Positions 42,863 through 52,294 of a stretch of DNA of 64,000 nt are shown here, piece after piece. The notes below the pieces were generated by a model that was not told the origin of the DNA, did no database searches, and saw only the letters and a list, made by a program, of their open reading frames with translations. Both the position numbers and the translations under genes were made by a program. Origin of the DNA: Colwellia hornerae (GTDB lineage Bacteria > Pseudomonadota > Gammaproteobacteria > Enterobacterales > Alteromonadaceae); NCBI RefSeq assembly GCF_007954355.1, contig NZ_VOLR01000018.1, positions 1 to 64,000 on the forward strand, written 5' to 3'. The stretch's first letter is position 1, and each line of letters opens with the position of its first letter.

Positions 42863-45037
42863 GTGCAATCAACAGAGCAACAGTCAACTCAATGGACAAT
42901 TAATGCTTCACAGAAGTTAAGTTCAGACCCTTTGTTAGACAGCTTAGTGCTTATAACAGAGCATTATGGTAATCCGTGTTCTGCTGAAGCGCTTTCAGCA
43001 GGCTTGCCGCTTACAGGCGCAAACCTAACACCAGAACTTTTACCTCAAGCGGCTTCTCGCGCAGGGTTAAGTGCTAAATTGGTGCGCAAAGGTCTAAATG
43101 AATTACCATCAATGCTGTTGCCTTGCATTTTGATGCTAAAAGATAAAAAAGCTTTAGTATTACAAGAGCTTAATGTTGAAAAAAATATAGCTACGGTTTC
43201 TTTACCTGAAACCGGCGGTGAAGAACAGCTGACGATAGAGGAATTAGAATCAAGTTTTGTTGGTTATTTATTTTTAATAAAGCAGCAATATCGGGGCGAT
43301 AGAAATTTTGATGTTCATCTTAATAGCTCAAAAGAACATTGGTTATGGCAGAAAATTAAGAATACTTCATCGATATACCGAGATGTGATTATTGCTTCAG
43401 TTATGATCAATATTTTTGCCCTAGTATCACCACTTTTTGTGATGAATATTTATGACAAAGTTATACCTAACCTTGCTTTTGAATCACTATGGGTATTAGC
43501 GATTGGAGCCGGTATTGCTTATATTTTTGATTTGATTTTAAAGCAACTTCGCGGTTATTTAATTGATGTTGCGGGTAAAAAGATTGATATTGAAGTTTCT
43601 TCAAAACTATTTGCTAAAGTTATCGGTATACCGCTAGAAAAACGCTCACCAAGTGTTGGTGGAATGGCTAAGCAGCTAAGTGAATTTGACAGTGTTAGAG
43701 AATTTTTGTCTTCTGCGACAATAAGTGCGTTGGTTGACTTACCTTTTGCTGTACTTTTTATGTTTTGTATTTGGCTTGTTGCCGGTGACCTAGTGATGTT
43801 TCCAATTATCGCCTCAATACTTATCATTAGCTATACATTGTTAAATCAATCTAAACTGCGTAAAGCGATAGAAGAAAGTAATAAGTTTTCGGGTTTAAGG
43901 CATGGACATCTAATTGAATGTTTAAGCGCATTAGAATCTATTAAAGCTAATGGCGCAGAAGGTGTTGTGCAAAGAGCATGGCAACAAATGGTTGGTCACA
44001 CTTCTACCTGGTTACTAAAATCTAAAATGATCACTAATTCGGTGTTGAATTTTGCTAGTTTTATTGTACAAATATCAGTAGTTGCCGTTGTCGTGTTAGG
44101 TGTGTATCGGGTCTCAGAAAACTTAATATCTATGGGGGGAATTATAGCGGCGGTTATGTTAACTGGTCGTGCTATATCTCCTATTGCTAAGCTTGCTGGC
44201 TTAATGACGCGCTCTAATCAAACCTTAAGTGCTTTAAAACAACTTGATACCTTAATGGAGCAAGAAGGCGAATTTGAAGACAAAGCTCATTTAGTGAGTC
44301 GGACAAAACTCAGTGGTAATATACATGCTGAAAATATCAGTTTTAAGTACCCTAATGCAGAAAGTGATTCTTTGCTACCAATGTCTGTAAAAATTAAGCA
44401 AGGGGAAAGAATAGCCATTGTCGGTCATAATGGTTCGGGTAAAACAACGCTGGCTAAATTATTGCTTGGCCTTTATCAGCCAAGCAAAGGTAGTATACAA
44501 TTTGATGGTTTGAATCATCGACAAATTCACCCAAGTGATCTACGAAAAAACATCGGTTATCTACCACAAGATATTGTCTTATTCCATGGTACCATTCGCG
44601 ACAATATCCTATTTGGTACTCGTCAAGTAACCGAATATCAACTTATTAGAGCGGTTCAATTATCTGGTGTAAGTGCTTTTACCGATCATAATAGCCAAGG
44701 TCTTGACCAACAAGTTGGGGAAAGTGGTAGTGCATTATCACGTGGTCAAAGACAATCAATTGTTTTAGCAAGAGCGATATTAAATTCACCACAAATATTA
44801 CTTTTAGATGAGCCAACCGCGAGTCTTGATGCTCGCGCTGAAAAGAAGTTTATTGAAGCAATCAATGCAACGGCAAAAGATCGCACGATGTTATTAATTA
44901 CCCATAAAATGGATTTACTGAAATTGGTTGACCGTATTCTAGTTTTAGATAAAGGCAAATTGATTATTGACGGTCCAAAAGACAAAGTATTAGCGCAACT
45001 CAAAGGCGAGAAGTTAAATCAAGAGGCGAGCTTATGA
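42863..45037 (+). CDS. lapB: Type I secretion ABC transporter/ATPase, LapB-like
   Basis: A 724-residue inner-membrane permease-ATPase that exports the adhesin. The N-terminal ~140 residues form a C39-like domain without the catalytic cysteine motif, as in LapB, so it binds substrate instead of cleaving it. Six transmembrane helices lie between about 165 and 450. The ATPase has Walker A GHNGSGKTT at 521, signature GSALSRGQRQSIVLARA and Walker B ILLLDEPTASLD. It starts at GTG 42863, with AAGGGA upstream. It overlaps the fusion-protein gene by four bases (ATGA). Confidence 0.94.
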   Translation: MQSTEQQSTQWTINASQKLSSDPLLDSLVLITEHYGNPCSAEALSAGLPLTGANLTPELLPQAASRAGLSAKLVRKGLNELPSMLLPCILMLKDKKALVLQELNVEKNIATVSLPETGGEEQLTIEELESSFVGYLFLIKQQYRGDRNFDVHLNSSKEHWLWQKIKNTSSIYRDVIIASVMINIFALVSPLFVMNIYDKVIPNLAFESLWVLAIGAGIAYIFDLILKQLRGYLIDVAGKKIDIEVSSKLFAKVIGIPLEKRSPSVGGMAKQLSEFDSVREFLSSATISALVDLPFAVLFMFCIWLVAGDLVMFPIIASILIISYTLLNQSKLRKAIEESNKFSGLRHGHLIECLSALESIKANGAEGVVQRAWQQMVGHTSTWLLKSKMITNSVLNFASFIVQISVVAVVVLGVYRVSENLISMGGIIAAVMLTGRAISPIAKLAGLMTRSNQTLSALKQLDTLMEQEGEFEDKAHLVSRTKLSGNIHAENISFKYPNAESDSLLPMSVKIKQGERIAIVGHNGSGKTTLAKLLLGLYQPSKGSIQFDGLNHRQIHPSDLRKNIGYLPQDIVLFHGTIRDNILFGTRQVTEYQLIRAVQLSGVSAFTDHNSQGLDQQVGESGSALSRGQRQSIVLARAILNSPQILLLDEPTASLDARAEKKFIEAINATAKDRTMLLITHKMDLLKLVDRILVLDKGKLIIDGPKDKVLAQLKGEKLNQEASL

Positions 45038-46407
45038 AGGTTAGTCAACAAGACCTAGAAATGGCTGACGATGTTTATGGTGCAATGTTAACAGAAGTAC
45101 CAAGTTTACATCGATTGACTATTTGGGCGATGGCCACATTACTTTTTTGTTTTCTTGTTTGGTCATATTTTGCAGCACTTCAGCAAGTTACCTCAGGCAT
45201 GGGCAAGGTAATACCTTCAACTCAAGTACAAATTATACAAAGTTTAGATGGTGGTGTTTTACAAAAACTCTTTGTTCAAGAAGGTATGCAAGTTATTAAA
45301 GGGCAACCGATTGTAAGTATTGATGATACGCGTTTCAGATCAGATTTTGCAGAACAAAAGCAAGAAGTTAGTAGTCTAAGAGCGAATGTTATTCGTCTCA
45401 GAGCCGAGCTTTCAAGCGTATTGATTGGTATTAGCGAAAGTTGGCAACGGCAAATAGAAATAAATATAAAAGTGCCTGTTTATCCAGAAGATCTGCAACA
45501 AAACGCTAAATTCATGGTTGAAAGACAACAAGAAGAATACTCAGGAAGGCTAGACAATTTAATCAACCAATTGGCAATACAAGCCCAACAAATACAACAA
45601 AGGGAACAAGAAGTTGCTGAATTAGTGTCTAAAATTAACACCTTAAAAATAAGTTATAAAATAGCCAGTAAAGAACTTGATTTAACACGACCGCTTGCAG
45701 AAAAAAATATTGTTTCAAAAATTGAACTGTACAAATTAGAACGTAGTGTAAATGAGCTTAAAGGTGAATTAAGTGCCGTACGTTTATTAGCACCAAAGTT
45801 AAAATCTGCCATACAAGAGTCAATATTAAATCGCCGTGAAACAGCACTTGCTTATAGAACAGAAGCGAGATCACAGCTTAATGAATTAGAAAATAAATTA
45901 TCTCGTATTAATGAATCACAAGTGGGCGCACAAGATAAAGTGACTAAAGCATTAATTTTATCGCCGGTTGTTGGTACAATAAAAACCATACACATTAATA
46001 CATTAGGTGGAGTAGTAAAGCCTGGTGAAACAATCGCAGAGATTGTACCCACAGAAGATAAATTAATGGTTGAAGCAAAAATAAAGCCTAGAGATATTGC
46101 CTTTATTTACCCTGGCTTACCTGCAATTGTTAAAATTACCGCTTATGATTTTACACGATATGGGGGCCTGACCGGTAAAGTAGAGCATATTAGTGCAGAT
46201 ACCACCCAAGACGAAGAAGGGAACAGTTTTTATCTTATTAGAGTACGTACCGATGCTTCTAGTATTAAAAATAAAAATGGTGAAGCAATGCCTATTATCC
46301 CTGGTATGTTAACCGAAGTAGATGTTATTACGGGTAAGCGAACAATTTTAGAATATATTTTAAATCCGATATTACGGGCGAACGAGGCTGCACTGAGGGA
46401 ACGGTAA
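45034..46407 (+). CDS. lapC: HlyD-family membrane fusion protein, LapC-like
   Basis: A 457-residue periplasmic adaptor of the type I system. One transmembrane helix lies near residues 27-48 (LTIWAMATLLFCFLVWSYF). It is followed by a lipoyl-like half (VIPSTQVQIIQSLDGGVLQKLFVQEGMQV), a long coiled-coil hairpin (about 105-290) and the second lipoyl half with VGTIKTIHINTLGGVVKPGE. The C-terminal beta-barrel ends with PGMLTEVDVITGKRTILEYIL, the HlyD/LapC signature. It is translationally coupled to lapB. Confidence 0.93.
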   Translation: MKVSQQDLEMADDVYGAMLTEVPSLHRLTIWAMATLLFCFLVWSYFAALQQVTSGMGKVIPSTQVQIIQSLDGGVLQKLFVQEGMQVIKGQPIVSIDDTRFRSDFAEQKQEVSSLRANVIRLRAELSSVLIGISESWQRQIEINIKVPVYPEDLQQNAKFMVERQQEEYSGRLDNLINQLAIQAQQIQQREQEVAELVSKINTLKISYKIASKELDLTRPLAEKNIVSKIELYKLERSVNELKGELSAVRLLAPKLKSAIQESILNRRETALAYRTEARSQLNELENKLSRINESQVGAQDKVTKALILSPVVGTIKTIHINTLGGVVKPGETIAEIVPTEDKLMVEAKIKPRDIAFIYPGLPAIVKITAYDFTRYGGLTGKVEHISADTTQDEEGNSFYLIRVRTDASSIKNKNGEAMPIIPGMLTEVDVITGKRTILEYILNPILRANEAALRER

Positions 46408-46448
46408 GTCTTGGCTAATAAAACTAACAATAAGAAAATGGAATCTTT

Positions 46449-47855
46449 ATGTATAACGTGATATTAAATTTAAATAAAATAACAGTTGTTGGGTTTTTCG
46501 GTTTATCTGTATTGTATTCAGCTAATCTCAAAGCTCAAAGCTTAGAGGCTGCGGTCGCTACAGCACTTGATACACACCCTGATATTCGTCAGGCATTTGC
46601 GCGATTTAAAGCTAAAGAAGAAGATGTAAACCGCGCCTCAGCAGGCTATCTTCCAACAATCGACCTAACCGCTGGTTATGGTTATGAATATACAGATACT
46701 CCTGGAAATAGAAGAAATGCTATTAATGGTGATGATGGTGAAACCGAATTAGCCCGTGGAGAGTTTGGTGTTAGTATTAAACAAATACTATTTGACGGTA
46801 TGTTTACGAGTAATGAAATAGATAGAACTAAGTTTGAAGCAAGCGCTGAACAATGGACATTAATTGCCAACGCAGAAGATCTGGCTTTACAAGTTGCTAA
46901 AGCCTATTTGAATTTTATTAAAACAGCAGAATTTGTTAAATTATCAGAAAAAAATATTGCATCACATCAAGCAATATATTTACAAATAAAAGAGCGTACA
47001 GATTCTGGTTTAGGTAATATTGCTGACTTGTCTCAAGTTACAGGTCGACTCGCACGCGCGCAATCGAATATGATATCGGCGCGCAATAATAACCTTGATG
47101 CAAGATCTCAATTTATTCGCTTAACTAATGCTCAACCTAATAGCCTAGTATTACCCGTACCTGACGCTGATATGTTACCTAAAGATAAAGTGTTGGGGTT
47201 AAATTTAGCGATAAAAAATCATCCGGTAATTAGATCTGCTCAACAAGATATAAGTGCTGCTCGTTCTTTTAAAAGCTCAATAAATGCAAGGTACTACCCG
47301 ACACTATCTCTAGAACTAGCCGCAAATTCTGATAATGATATTGCAGGAGAGAGTGGTATTAATCGATTTGGTCCTGATGTGGGTGGTCATCGAAATGATG
47401 CTACAGCAATGCTTCGTTTTAGATACAACTTTTATGCTGGTGGTAAAGACGTTGCTTCTGAACGAAGTGCCGCCTATAAAGTTTCCGAAGCACAAGAAAT
47501 CAACTACAGCGCCCACCGTCAAGTCACTGAAAGTTTTGGCTTAGCGTGGAATGCATTTAAAATGTTAGCGTTACAGAAAAAATATTTAAAGCAACATGTT
47601 ACCACCTCTAGCGATACAAAATCGGCCTATAAGCAACAGTTTGATATAGGTCAACGAAACCTACTTGATCTACTTGATACCGAAAATGAATTGTTTCAAG
47701 CTCGCAAGGATTATTTGGATGCAGACTTTAATGAATTGAGTGCTCAGTACCGTTTATTAAATGCTACTGGGCAGTTGCTTGATTCATTAAGAGTAACAAG
47801 GTCAACAAAATGGAAAGGTGAACATGAATACGAGCAAGGGGCTTACAATGAATAA
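46449..47855 (+). CDS. lapE: TolC-family outer-membrane channel, LapE-like
   Basis: A 468-residue protein with a signal peptide (to about residue 29, NLKAQS). Two TolC repeats show the expected patterns: SLEAAVATALDTHPDIRQAFARFKA, then GLGNIADLSQVTGRLARAQS, and FDIGQRNLLDLLDTENELFQARKDYLDADF. From family knowledge it forms the trimeric outer-membrane tunnel in which the adhesin's retention module lodges. Its gene ends eight bases into the next coding region. Confidence 0.92.
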   Translation: MYNVILNLNKITVVGFFGLSVLYSANLKAQSLEAAVATALDTHPDIRQAFARFKAKEEDVNRASAGYLPTIDLTAGYGYEYTDTPGNRRNAINGDDGETELARGEFGVSIKQILFDGMFTSNEIDRTKFEASAEQWTLIANAEDLALQVAKAYLNFIKTAEFVKLSEKNIASHQAIYLQIKERTDSGLGNIADLSQVTGRLARAQSNMISARNNNLDARSQFIRLTNAQPNSLVLPVPDADMLPKDKVLGLNLAIKNHPVIRSAQQDISAARSFKSSINARYYPTLSLELAANSDNDIAGESGINRFGPDVGGHRNDATAMLRFRYNFYAGGKDVASERSAAYKVSEAQEINYSAHRQVTESFGLAWNAFKMLALQKKYLKQHVTTSSDTKSAYKQQFDIGQRNLLDLLDTENELFQARKDYLDADFNELSAQYRLLNATGQLLDSLRVTRSTKWKGEHEYEQGAYNE

Positions 47856-48486
47856 GTTATCAACTAAGCCAATAGAAGTTACTGCAAAATATTTAGTGGT
47901 CGCTTTTGCGGCATTATTTGTTAGTGCTTGTGCTGATACACCCGTAGTTACATTAGAAGAGTCAGTTCAGCAACTGCATGATTTAACTGATTATGACAGT
48001 GATGGTGTAGTAAAAGCGCGTGAAAAATGTGATGGGACTACTATAGGTGCTGCAATTAACAATTATGGCTGTGGCACTCAAACGTCGAAAATAATGCCTT
48101 TTAAAATTGATAGTAAATTTGTTAACAACTCTTATCAATTGTCGGATCAAGCTAATACAGAAATTGGTAAGTTAGCCGAACTTCTTAAGTTGTATCCGCA
48201 GATCAATGTAGTGATTGAAGGGCATAGTAGTAAAGTTGGCGCGGCAAAGTTAAATCAAGTGCTTTCTAATAATCGCGCTAAAGCGGTTGCTTTTGTGCTC
48301 ATCAATAACTTTAAAATTAATGAAGCACGTATTTCTTCAATTGGTTATGGTTTTGAACGCTTAGAAAACTTAGCTGATACTGAACAAGCGCATGCTGAAA
48401 ATCGTCGTATAATGGCCGAGATATCTCATACAGAAAAAATTGATGATCTCAAGTGGACCATTTATACGGTGAACCAAGCTAATTAA
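47848..48486 (+). CDS. OmpA-family lipoprotein in the Lap locus
   Basis: A 212-residue protein. I start it at ATG 47848, which overlaps lapE by eight bases and has AAGGGG upstream; a GTG at 47818 is less likely. The signal peptide ends in LFVSACAD, a lipobox. Residues 40-75 contain a thrombospondin-type-3-like DYDSDGVVKAREKCDGT segment. The C-terminal OmpA domain has INVVIEGHSSKVGAAKLNQVLSNNRAKAV, which binds peptidoglycan in relatives. It may anchor or brace the secretion channel at the cell wall; that is inferred from position. OmpA-like genes also occur beside some other Lap/Bap loci. Confidence 0.87.
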   Translation: MNKLSTKPIEVTAKYLVVAFAALFVSACADTPVVTLEESVQQLHDLTDYDSDGVVKAREKCDGTTIGAAINNYGCGTQTSKIMPFKIDSKFVNNSYQLSDQANTEIGKLAELLKLYPQINVVIEGHSSKVGAAKLNQVLSNNRAKAVAFVLINNFKINEARISSIGYGFERLENLADTEQAHAENRRIMAEISHTEKIDDLKWTIYTVNQAN

Positions 48487-48492
48487 TTATTA

Positions 48493-49209
48493 ATGAGTAG
48501 CATTAGAAGACGTTCTTTTTTTAAATGGATGGTCATTAAGCCTATTCAGATGCTATGCATCAGCATCATATGTTTAGCCGCTATATTTGCTCAATCTACA
48601 CTGCCACTTAATGAAAAAGAAATTATCACATCATTGCAGCAGAGTTACGGAGAAAGAGCAGGTAAAAGAGGTAAAGCTTGGTTTAAATTAATGCAACCAA
48701 AAGCTGAACATTCAGCATTAGACACATTACAAGAAGTTAATCAATTCTTTAATATGTTTAGGTTTATTGATGATAGTAAACTCTGGGGAGTGAGCAATTA
48801 TTGGGCGACACCCATCGAATTTATTGGTGTTAATGGTGGCGATTGCGAAGACTATTCAATTGCTAAATATTTCACATTATTAGAGATGGGTATTGCAGAT
48901 GAAAAAATGAGGATCACTATGGTTAAAGCCGTCCAACTTAATCAATACCATATGGTACTTGCTTACTATGATACACCTAGTGCTATACCATTAATTTTAG
49001 ATAATCTAGACGGCGTTATTAAACCCGCAAATCAGCGCAACGACCTTATCCCCGTATATAGTTTTAATGCCAGTCAATTATGGTTGAACAAAGCAAAGGG
49101 GCAAGGAATTCTTAGTGGAAAATCATCAAAGCTTAAACTTTGGCGAGAATTAAGACAGCGAATAACCACTTCAAAACTTAAACAACCAAAAATTAAAATG
49201 GAGTTTTAA
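48493..49209 (+). CDS. lapG: LapG, periplasmic adhesin-releasing cysteine protease
   Basis: A 238-residue bacterial transglutaminase-like cysteine protease. An N-terminal signal/anchor covers residues 13-35. The catalytic triad is visible as Cys118 in NGGDCEDYSIAKY, His153 in QYHMVLAYY and Asp170 in LILDNLDG. The adjacent Asp117 and Glu119 match the calcium-binding positions described for LapG. It cleaves the adhesin linker and frees it from the cell surface. It starts six bases after the OmpA-like gene and ends four bases before lapD. Confidence 0.94.
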   Translation: MSSIRRRSFFKWMVIKPIQMLCISIICLAAIFAQSTLPLNEKEIITSLQQSYGERAGKRGKAWFKLMQPKAEHSALDTLQEVNQFFNMFRFIDDSKLWGVSNYWATPIEFIGVNGGDCEDYSIAKYFTLLEMGIADEKMRITMVKAVQLNQYHMVLAYYDTPSAIPLILDNLDGVIKPANQRNDLIPVYSFNASQLWLNKAKGQGILSGKSSKLKLWRELRQRITTSKLKQPKIKMEF

Positions 49210-49213
49210 GATC

Positions 49214-51145
49214 ATGACCTTATTTAGAGAAATAAACTCATTACTGTTCGCACTTTTTTTATTAGTCATGACCAGTTTAGTTTATTTTCAATTTACACAA
49301 ACCCGTGACTTTATGAGTCAACAAATGCAATCTGACTTAAACAACACCATAACTTCCTTAGGGTTAATGTTGCAACCTCAGATAGAAACTGGGGATGTAG
49401 CCACCGCAGAAACCTTAGTTAATGTTATTTTTGAAGGCGGTTTTTATCGTAAGGTTACGCTTAAATGGTTAGTTGATGGGAAAGAACAAGTTTGGGAAAA
49501 TCCCGTGGTTATAAAGGGCGTTCCACAATGGTTTATTAACCTAGATTTATTTGAAACACAAAAAAAAGAAAGTTTAATAACCTCAGGCTGGATGCAATTA
49601 GCAACACTTGAAGTTGAAGGGCATCCGGCATTGGGTTACCAAGAATTATGGCGAGTGATGAATGACACTGTGATGATTTTATCGTTCCTTTTTATTCTTT
49701 CTATTATTGTTTTAAGATTTAAGCTTAATCGTATTTTAAAACCTTTACATAATGTGGCTATCCACGCCAAAAACATTTCGCAACGTAAGTTTGACCAAGA
49801 CATTGAATTACCCAAGACAACAGAATTAAAAGATGTGGTTGGTGCAATAAATTTAATGTCAGGGCAATTAAAACAAATATTCTCTACTTTAGACGATGAA
49901 GTTAATGATCTAAAAGAAGACAAGCTTATTGATCAAGTGTCTCAATTACCTAACCGCCAATATTTGTCTGCACAAATTAATAATTGGCTAAATGAACCAG
50001 GTTTTGGTGGTCTTATCTTAGCTAAATTTGATTGGCTTGATGATATCCATAGTAAATATGGCTATCAAGGTCGTGATGAAATAATTAAAGTTGTATCGAA
50101 ACGCATGCAAGCAGAGTTACCTGACATAGCCGAAAGTGTAATAGCACGTATTGCCAACACAGAATTTGCATTTTTAATCACCAAAGCAGAAAAAAGTACC
50201 ATCAAAGTTTACCTACAAACATTAATTAGGTTAATTAACCAAGAGATCACTAAAGCCGGTTGTTCGCCTAATACTCGTTTCGCCTTGGGTGTGAGCCAAC
50301 GTATTGAAAATATGAACTCTGCTGATTTATTGTCTCAATCTGATAACGCGCTACAACAAGCACAACGCGATAATAAAGTAAGTCATTGGATAGATGCTGA
50401 TCAACCACAGAAATACAGTAGAGAACAATGGCGAAGTAAATTAGTTGACTCCATTAATAACAACCATTTTATTTTTCAATGGCAGCCAATTTTAAGTACA
50501 AGAACCAAGAAAGTTATCCAGCGTGAAATTTATTGTCGTTTAAATATTGATGAACAAATTGTTACTGCATCAGAGTTCATGCCATTTATAGAGTTGTTGT
50601 CTTTAGGATCTCAGCTTGACCGATGTTTGTTACAGTCGATTGAACAACAAAATATATTAGCGCAATCATCAGAAGGGGTGGCGATCAACTTAACCCATGA
50701 CACCTTGCAAGATCCACAATTTATTCAATGGTTAACGCAGTACCTTAAGCAGTCAATTTATGCCGATCGTATTTTATTTGAAATACCTGAATCGGCTGCC
50801 ATAAGCTCACTGAACCAATGCTACCAACTGGCTGAAATTATTAAAGCGGCAGGTGCTAAAATAGGCATTGACCAATGTGGTCGCCAAATTGGCTCTTTAG
50901 AATACTTACAAAAGTTACGGCCAAATTATATAAAGTTAGATCTATCTTTCGCCTATTATGAAAAGCTTAATCAAAATAAAGAACTTTGTCGGGCGTTAGT
51001 CAATGTAGCAAAAGGACTGGGTATCGCAGTTATTATTACCGGAATTGAAGATCAAGAGCAATTAGCAGCTTTTAATTCATTAAAAGCGGAAGGCTACCAA
51101 GGCTATATTTCCCCAGTTGAAGATGTTGATATTAATCACAGCTAA
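49214..51145 (+). CDS. lapD: LapD, c-di-GMP receptor controlling LapG
   Basis: A 643-residue inner-membrane receptor. TM1 is at 6-27 and TM2 at about 149-172, enclosing a periplasmic output domain with GWMQLATLEVEGHPALGYQELW, matching the LapG-binding region of LapD. A HAMP domain follows. The GGDEF domain is degenerate (ANTEF at 314-318). The EAL domain is also degenerate: E438-I-Y instead of EAL and IDQCG at 552-556 instead of the metal-binding DDFG. This is what a receptor without cyclase or phosphodiesterase activity should show. When bound to c-di-GMP, LapD holds LapG inactive. It is the last gene of the locus. Confidence 0.93.
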   Translation: MTLFREINSLLFALFLLVMTSLVYFQFTQTRDFMSQQMQSDLNNTITSLGLMLQPQIETGDVATAETLVNVIFEGGFYRKVTLKWLVDGKEQVWENPVVIKGVPQWFINLDLFETQKKESLITSGWMQLATLEVEGHPALGYQELWRVMNDTVMILSFLFILSIIVLRFKLNRILKPLHNVAIHAKNISQRKFDQDIELPKTTELKDVVGAINLMSGQLKQIFSTLDDEVNDLKEDKLIDQVSQLPNRQYLSAQINNWLNEPGFGGLILAKFDWLDDIHSKYGYQGRDEIIKVVSKRMQAELPDIAESVIARIANTEFAFLITKAEKSTIKVYLQTLIRLINQEITKAGCSPNTRFALGVSQRIENMNSADLLSQSDNALQQAQRDNKVSHWIDADQPQKYSREQWRSKLVDSINNNHFIFQWQPILSTRTKKVIQREIYCRLNIDEQIVTASEFMPFIELLSLGSQLDRCLLQSIEQQNILAQSSEGVAINLTHDTLQDPQFIQWLTQYLKQSIYADRILFEIPESAAISSLNQCYQLAEIIKAAGAKIGIDQCGRQIGSLEYLQKLRPNYIKLDLSFAYYEKLNQNKELCRALVNVAKGLGIAVIITGIEDQEQLAAFNSLKAEGYQGYISPVEDVDINHS

Positions 51146-51200
51146 ATCTACAGGTGTTAAACATTGAATACTTTAACGACTTAGCCCACCTATTTAGAGT

Positions 51201-51229
51201 AAGTGTTTATGTTAGGCACTTGTTTTTTT
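51201..51229 (+). terminator. Terminator of the Lap operon
   Basis: AAGTGT and GCACTT form a six-base stem (one G-U) followed by seven T residues, 55 bases after the lapD stop. A second perfect hairpin, TTGTAC-TAAG-GTACAA, follows near 51240. Confidence 0.7.
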
Positions 51230-51385
51230 GTATAGAACCTTGTACTAAGGTACAAAAAAGACAAATATTTAATGATGTGTTAAATAAACGATTTATCTTA
51301 AAATAAACAAGTACAAGTCATCAGAGGTATGTCATATTTAACACGATCAGTTAGCAATAGTTTGTTCCAACTTCAGGGAGTTAGA

Positions 51386-52255
51386 GTGACAAGCACCGAT
51401 AAGACTAAAAAATTAAATCTATCATGGTTTAATAGAAATTTACCCCAAAGTGTTTTGTTCATATTTTTTCTGACAATGGCGGCTGGGTGTTCATCTTTAA
51501 ACGATGATATTGTCGTCGAAAAGGCTATAAAAATTGAACATCCTTTAAAGGGGCCTTATGAAATAGCGGCCGAAGAAAATATACCGAGTGTTATCAGCTA
51601 TGAAGAACCAGAAGATTCACTAAGATTTATCAATGAGCCTATTTTTAAATTTAATGATAAGGTCTATCGTTACGTACTTAGCCCCTTTGCAATAGGTTAT
51701 CAAAAAATTGTTCCTCAGCCAGTTGATCAAAGTATTCGTAACTTTTTTTATAATTTACGTGAACCGCTTTATGCGTTAAATCATTTATTTCAAGGTGAGC
51801 TCTCTAAATCAGGTAACAGTCTTGCTCGAGTCTTGGTAAATAGTACCATGGGTTTATTGGGTTTATTTGATCCAGCCGACAGCATGATGAAACTGGTACG
51901 TGATAAAACGACTTTTGGAGAAACACTTGCTTCTTATGGCGTTGGACATGGTGCTTATCTTGTTCTCCCTTTACTTGGACCTTCAGATTTACGTGACACG
52001 GCATCATTATCGTTCAACTACCTAGCACATCCTCTTAATTTTATTAACGATAAAAGAGCAGCTCAACAATTATTATTGGTTGATGGTATTCAAGCACAAA
52101 CGGCTATTTTGGCTAAGTATCCACTGGTATTAGCTGACGTTGAAAACCCTTATGAGTTTACACGTAATCTATATATGCAAAGCATCCAACGAGATGGTCA
52201 AGAACGTCGTAATGAAGTTTTTAAAACTGAAAAGCAAAAGCAAAAGCAAAAATAA
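51386..52255 (+). CDS. mlaA: MlaA (VacJ) outer-membrane lipoprotein
   Basis: It removes phospholipids from the outer leaflet of the outer membrane as part of lipid-asymmetry maintenance. I start it at GTG 51386, preceded by CAGGGAG at a good distance. An ATG at 51329 adds 19 residues, with its ribosome site too close. The lipobox LTMAAGCSS follows a hydrophobic stretch. The family core is clear: NEPIFKFNDKVYRYVLSPFAIGYQKIVPQPV and SMGLLGLFDPADSMM-like MGLLGLFDPAD, then GPSDLRDTASL. It ends in a KQKQKQK tail. It is paired with an RND exporter 39 bases downstream; the rest of the Mla pathway is not in the window. Confidence 0.92.
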   Translation: MTSTDKTKKLNLSWFNRNLPQSVLFIFFLTMAAGCSSLNDDIVVEKAIKIEHPLKGPYEIAAEENIPSVISYEEPEDSLRFINEPIFKFNDKVYRYVLSPFAIGYQKIVPQPVDQSIRNFFYNLREPLYALNHLFQGELSKSGNSLARVLVNSTMGLLGLFDPADSMMKLVRDKTTFGETLASYGVGHGAYLVLPLLGPSDLRDTASLSFNYLAHPLNFINDKRAAQQLLLVDGIQAQTAILAKYPLVLADVENPYEFTRNLYMQSIQRDGQERRNEVFKTEKQKQKQK

Positions 52256-52294
52256 CGTTTTTTGTTAGTACTTTAACCCGAAAGTGGAATAAAT

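Noticed and set aside
49214-51145. Active diguanylate cyclase/phosphodiesterase
   Set aside because: Both the GGDEF (ANTEF) and EAL metal-binding residues (EIY, IDQCG) are lost, and the periplasmic domain matches LapD.
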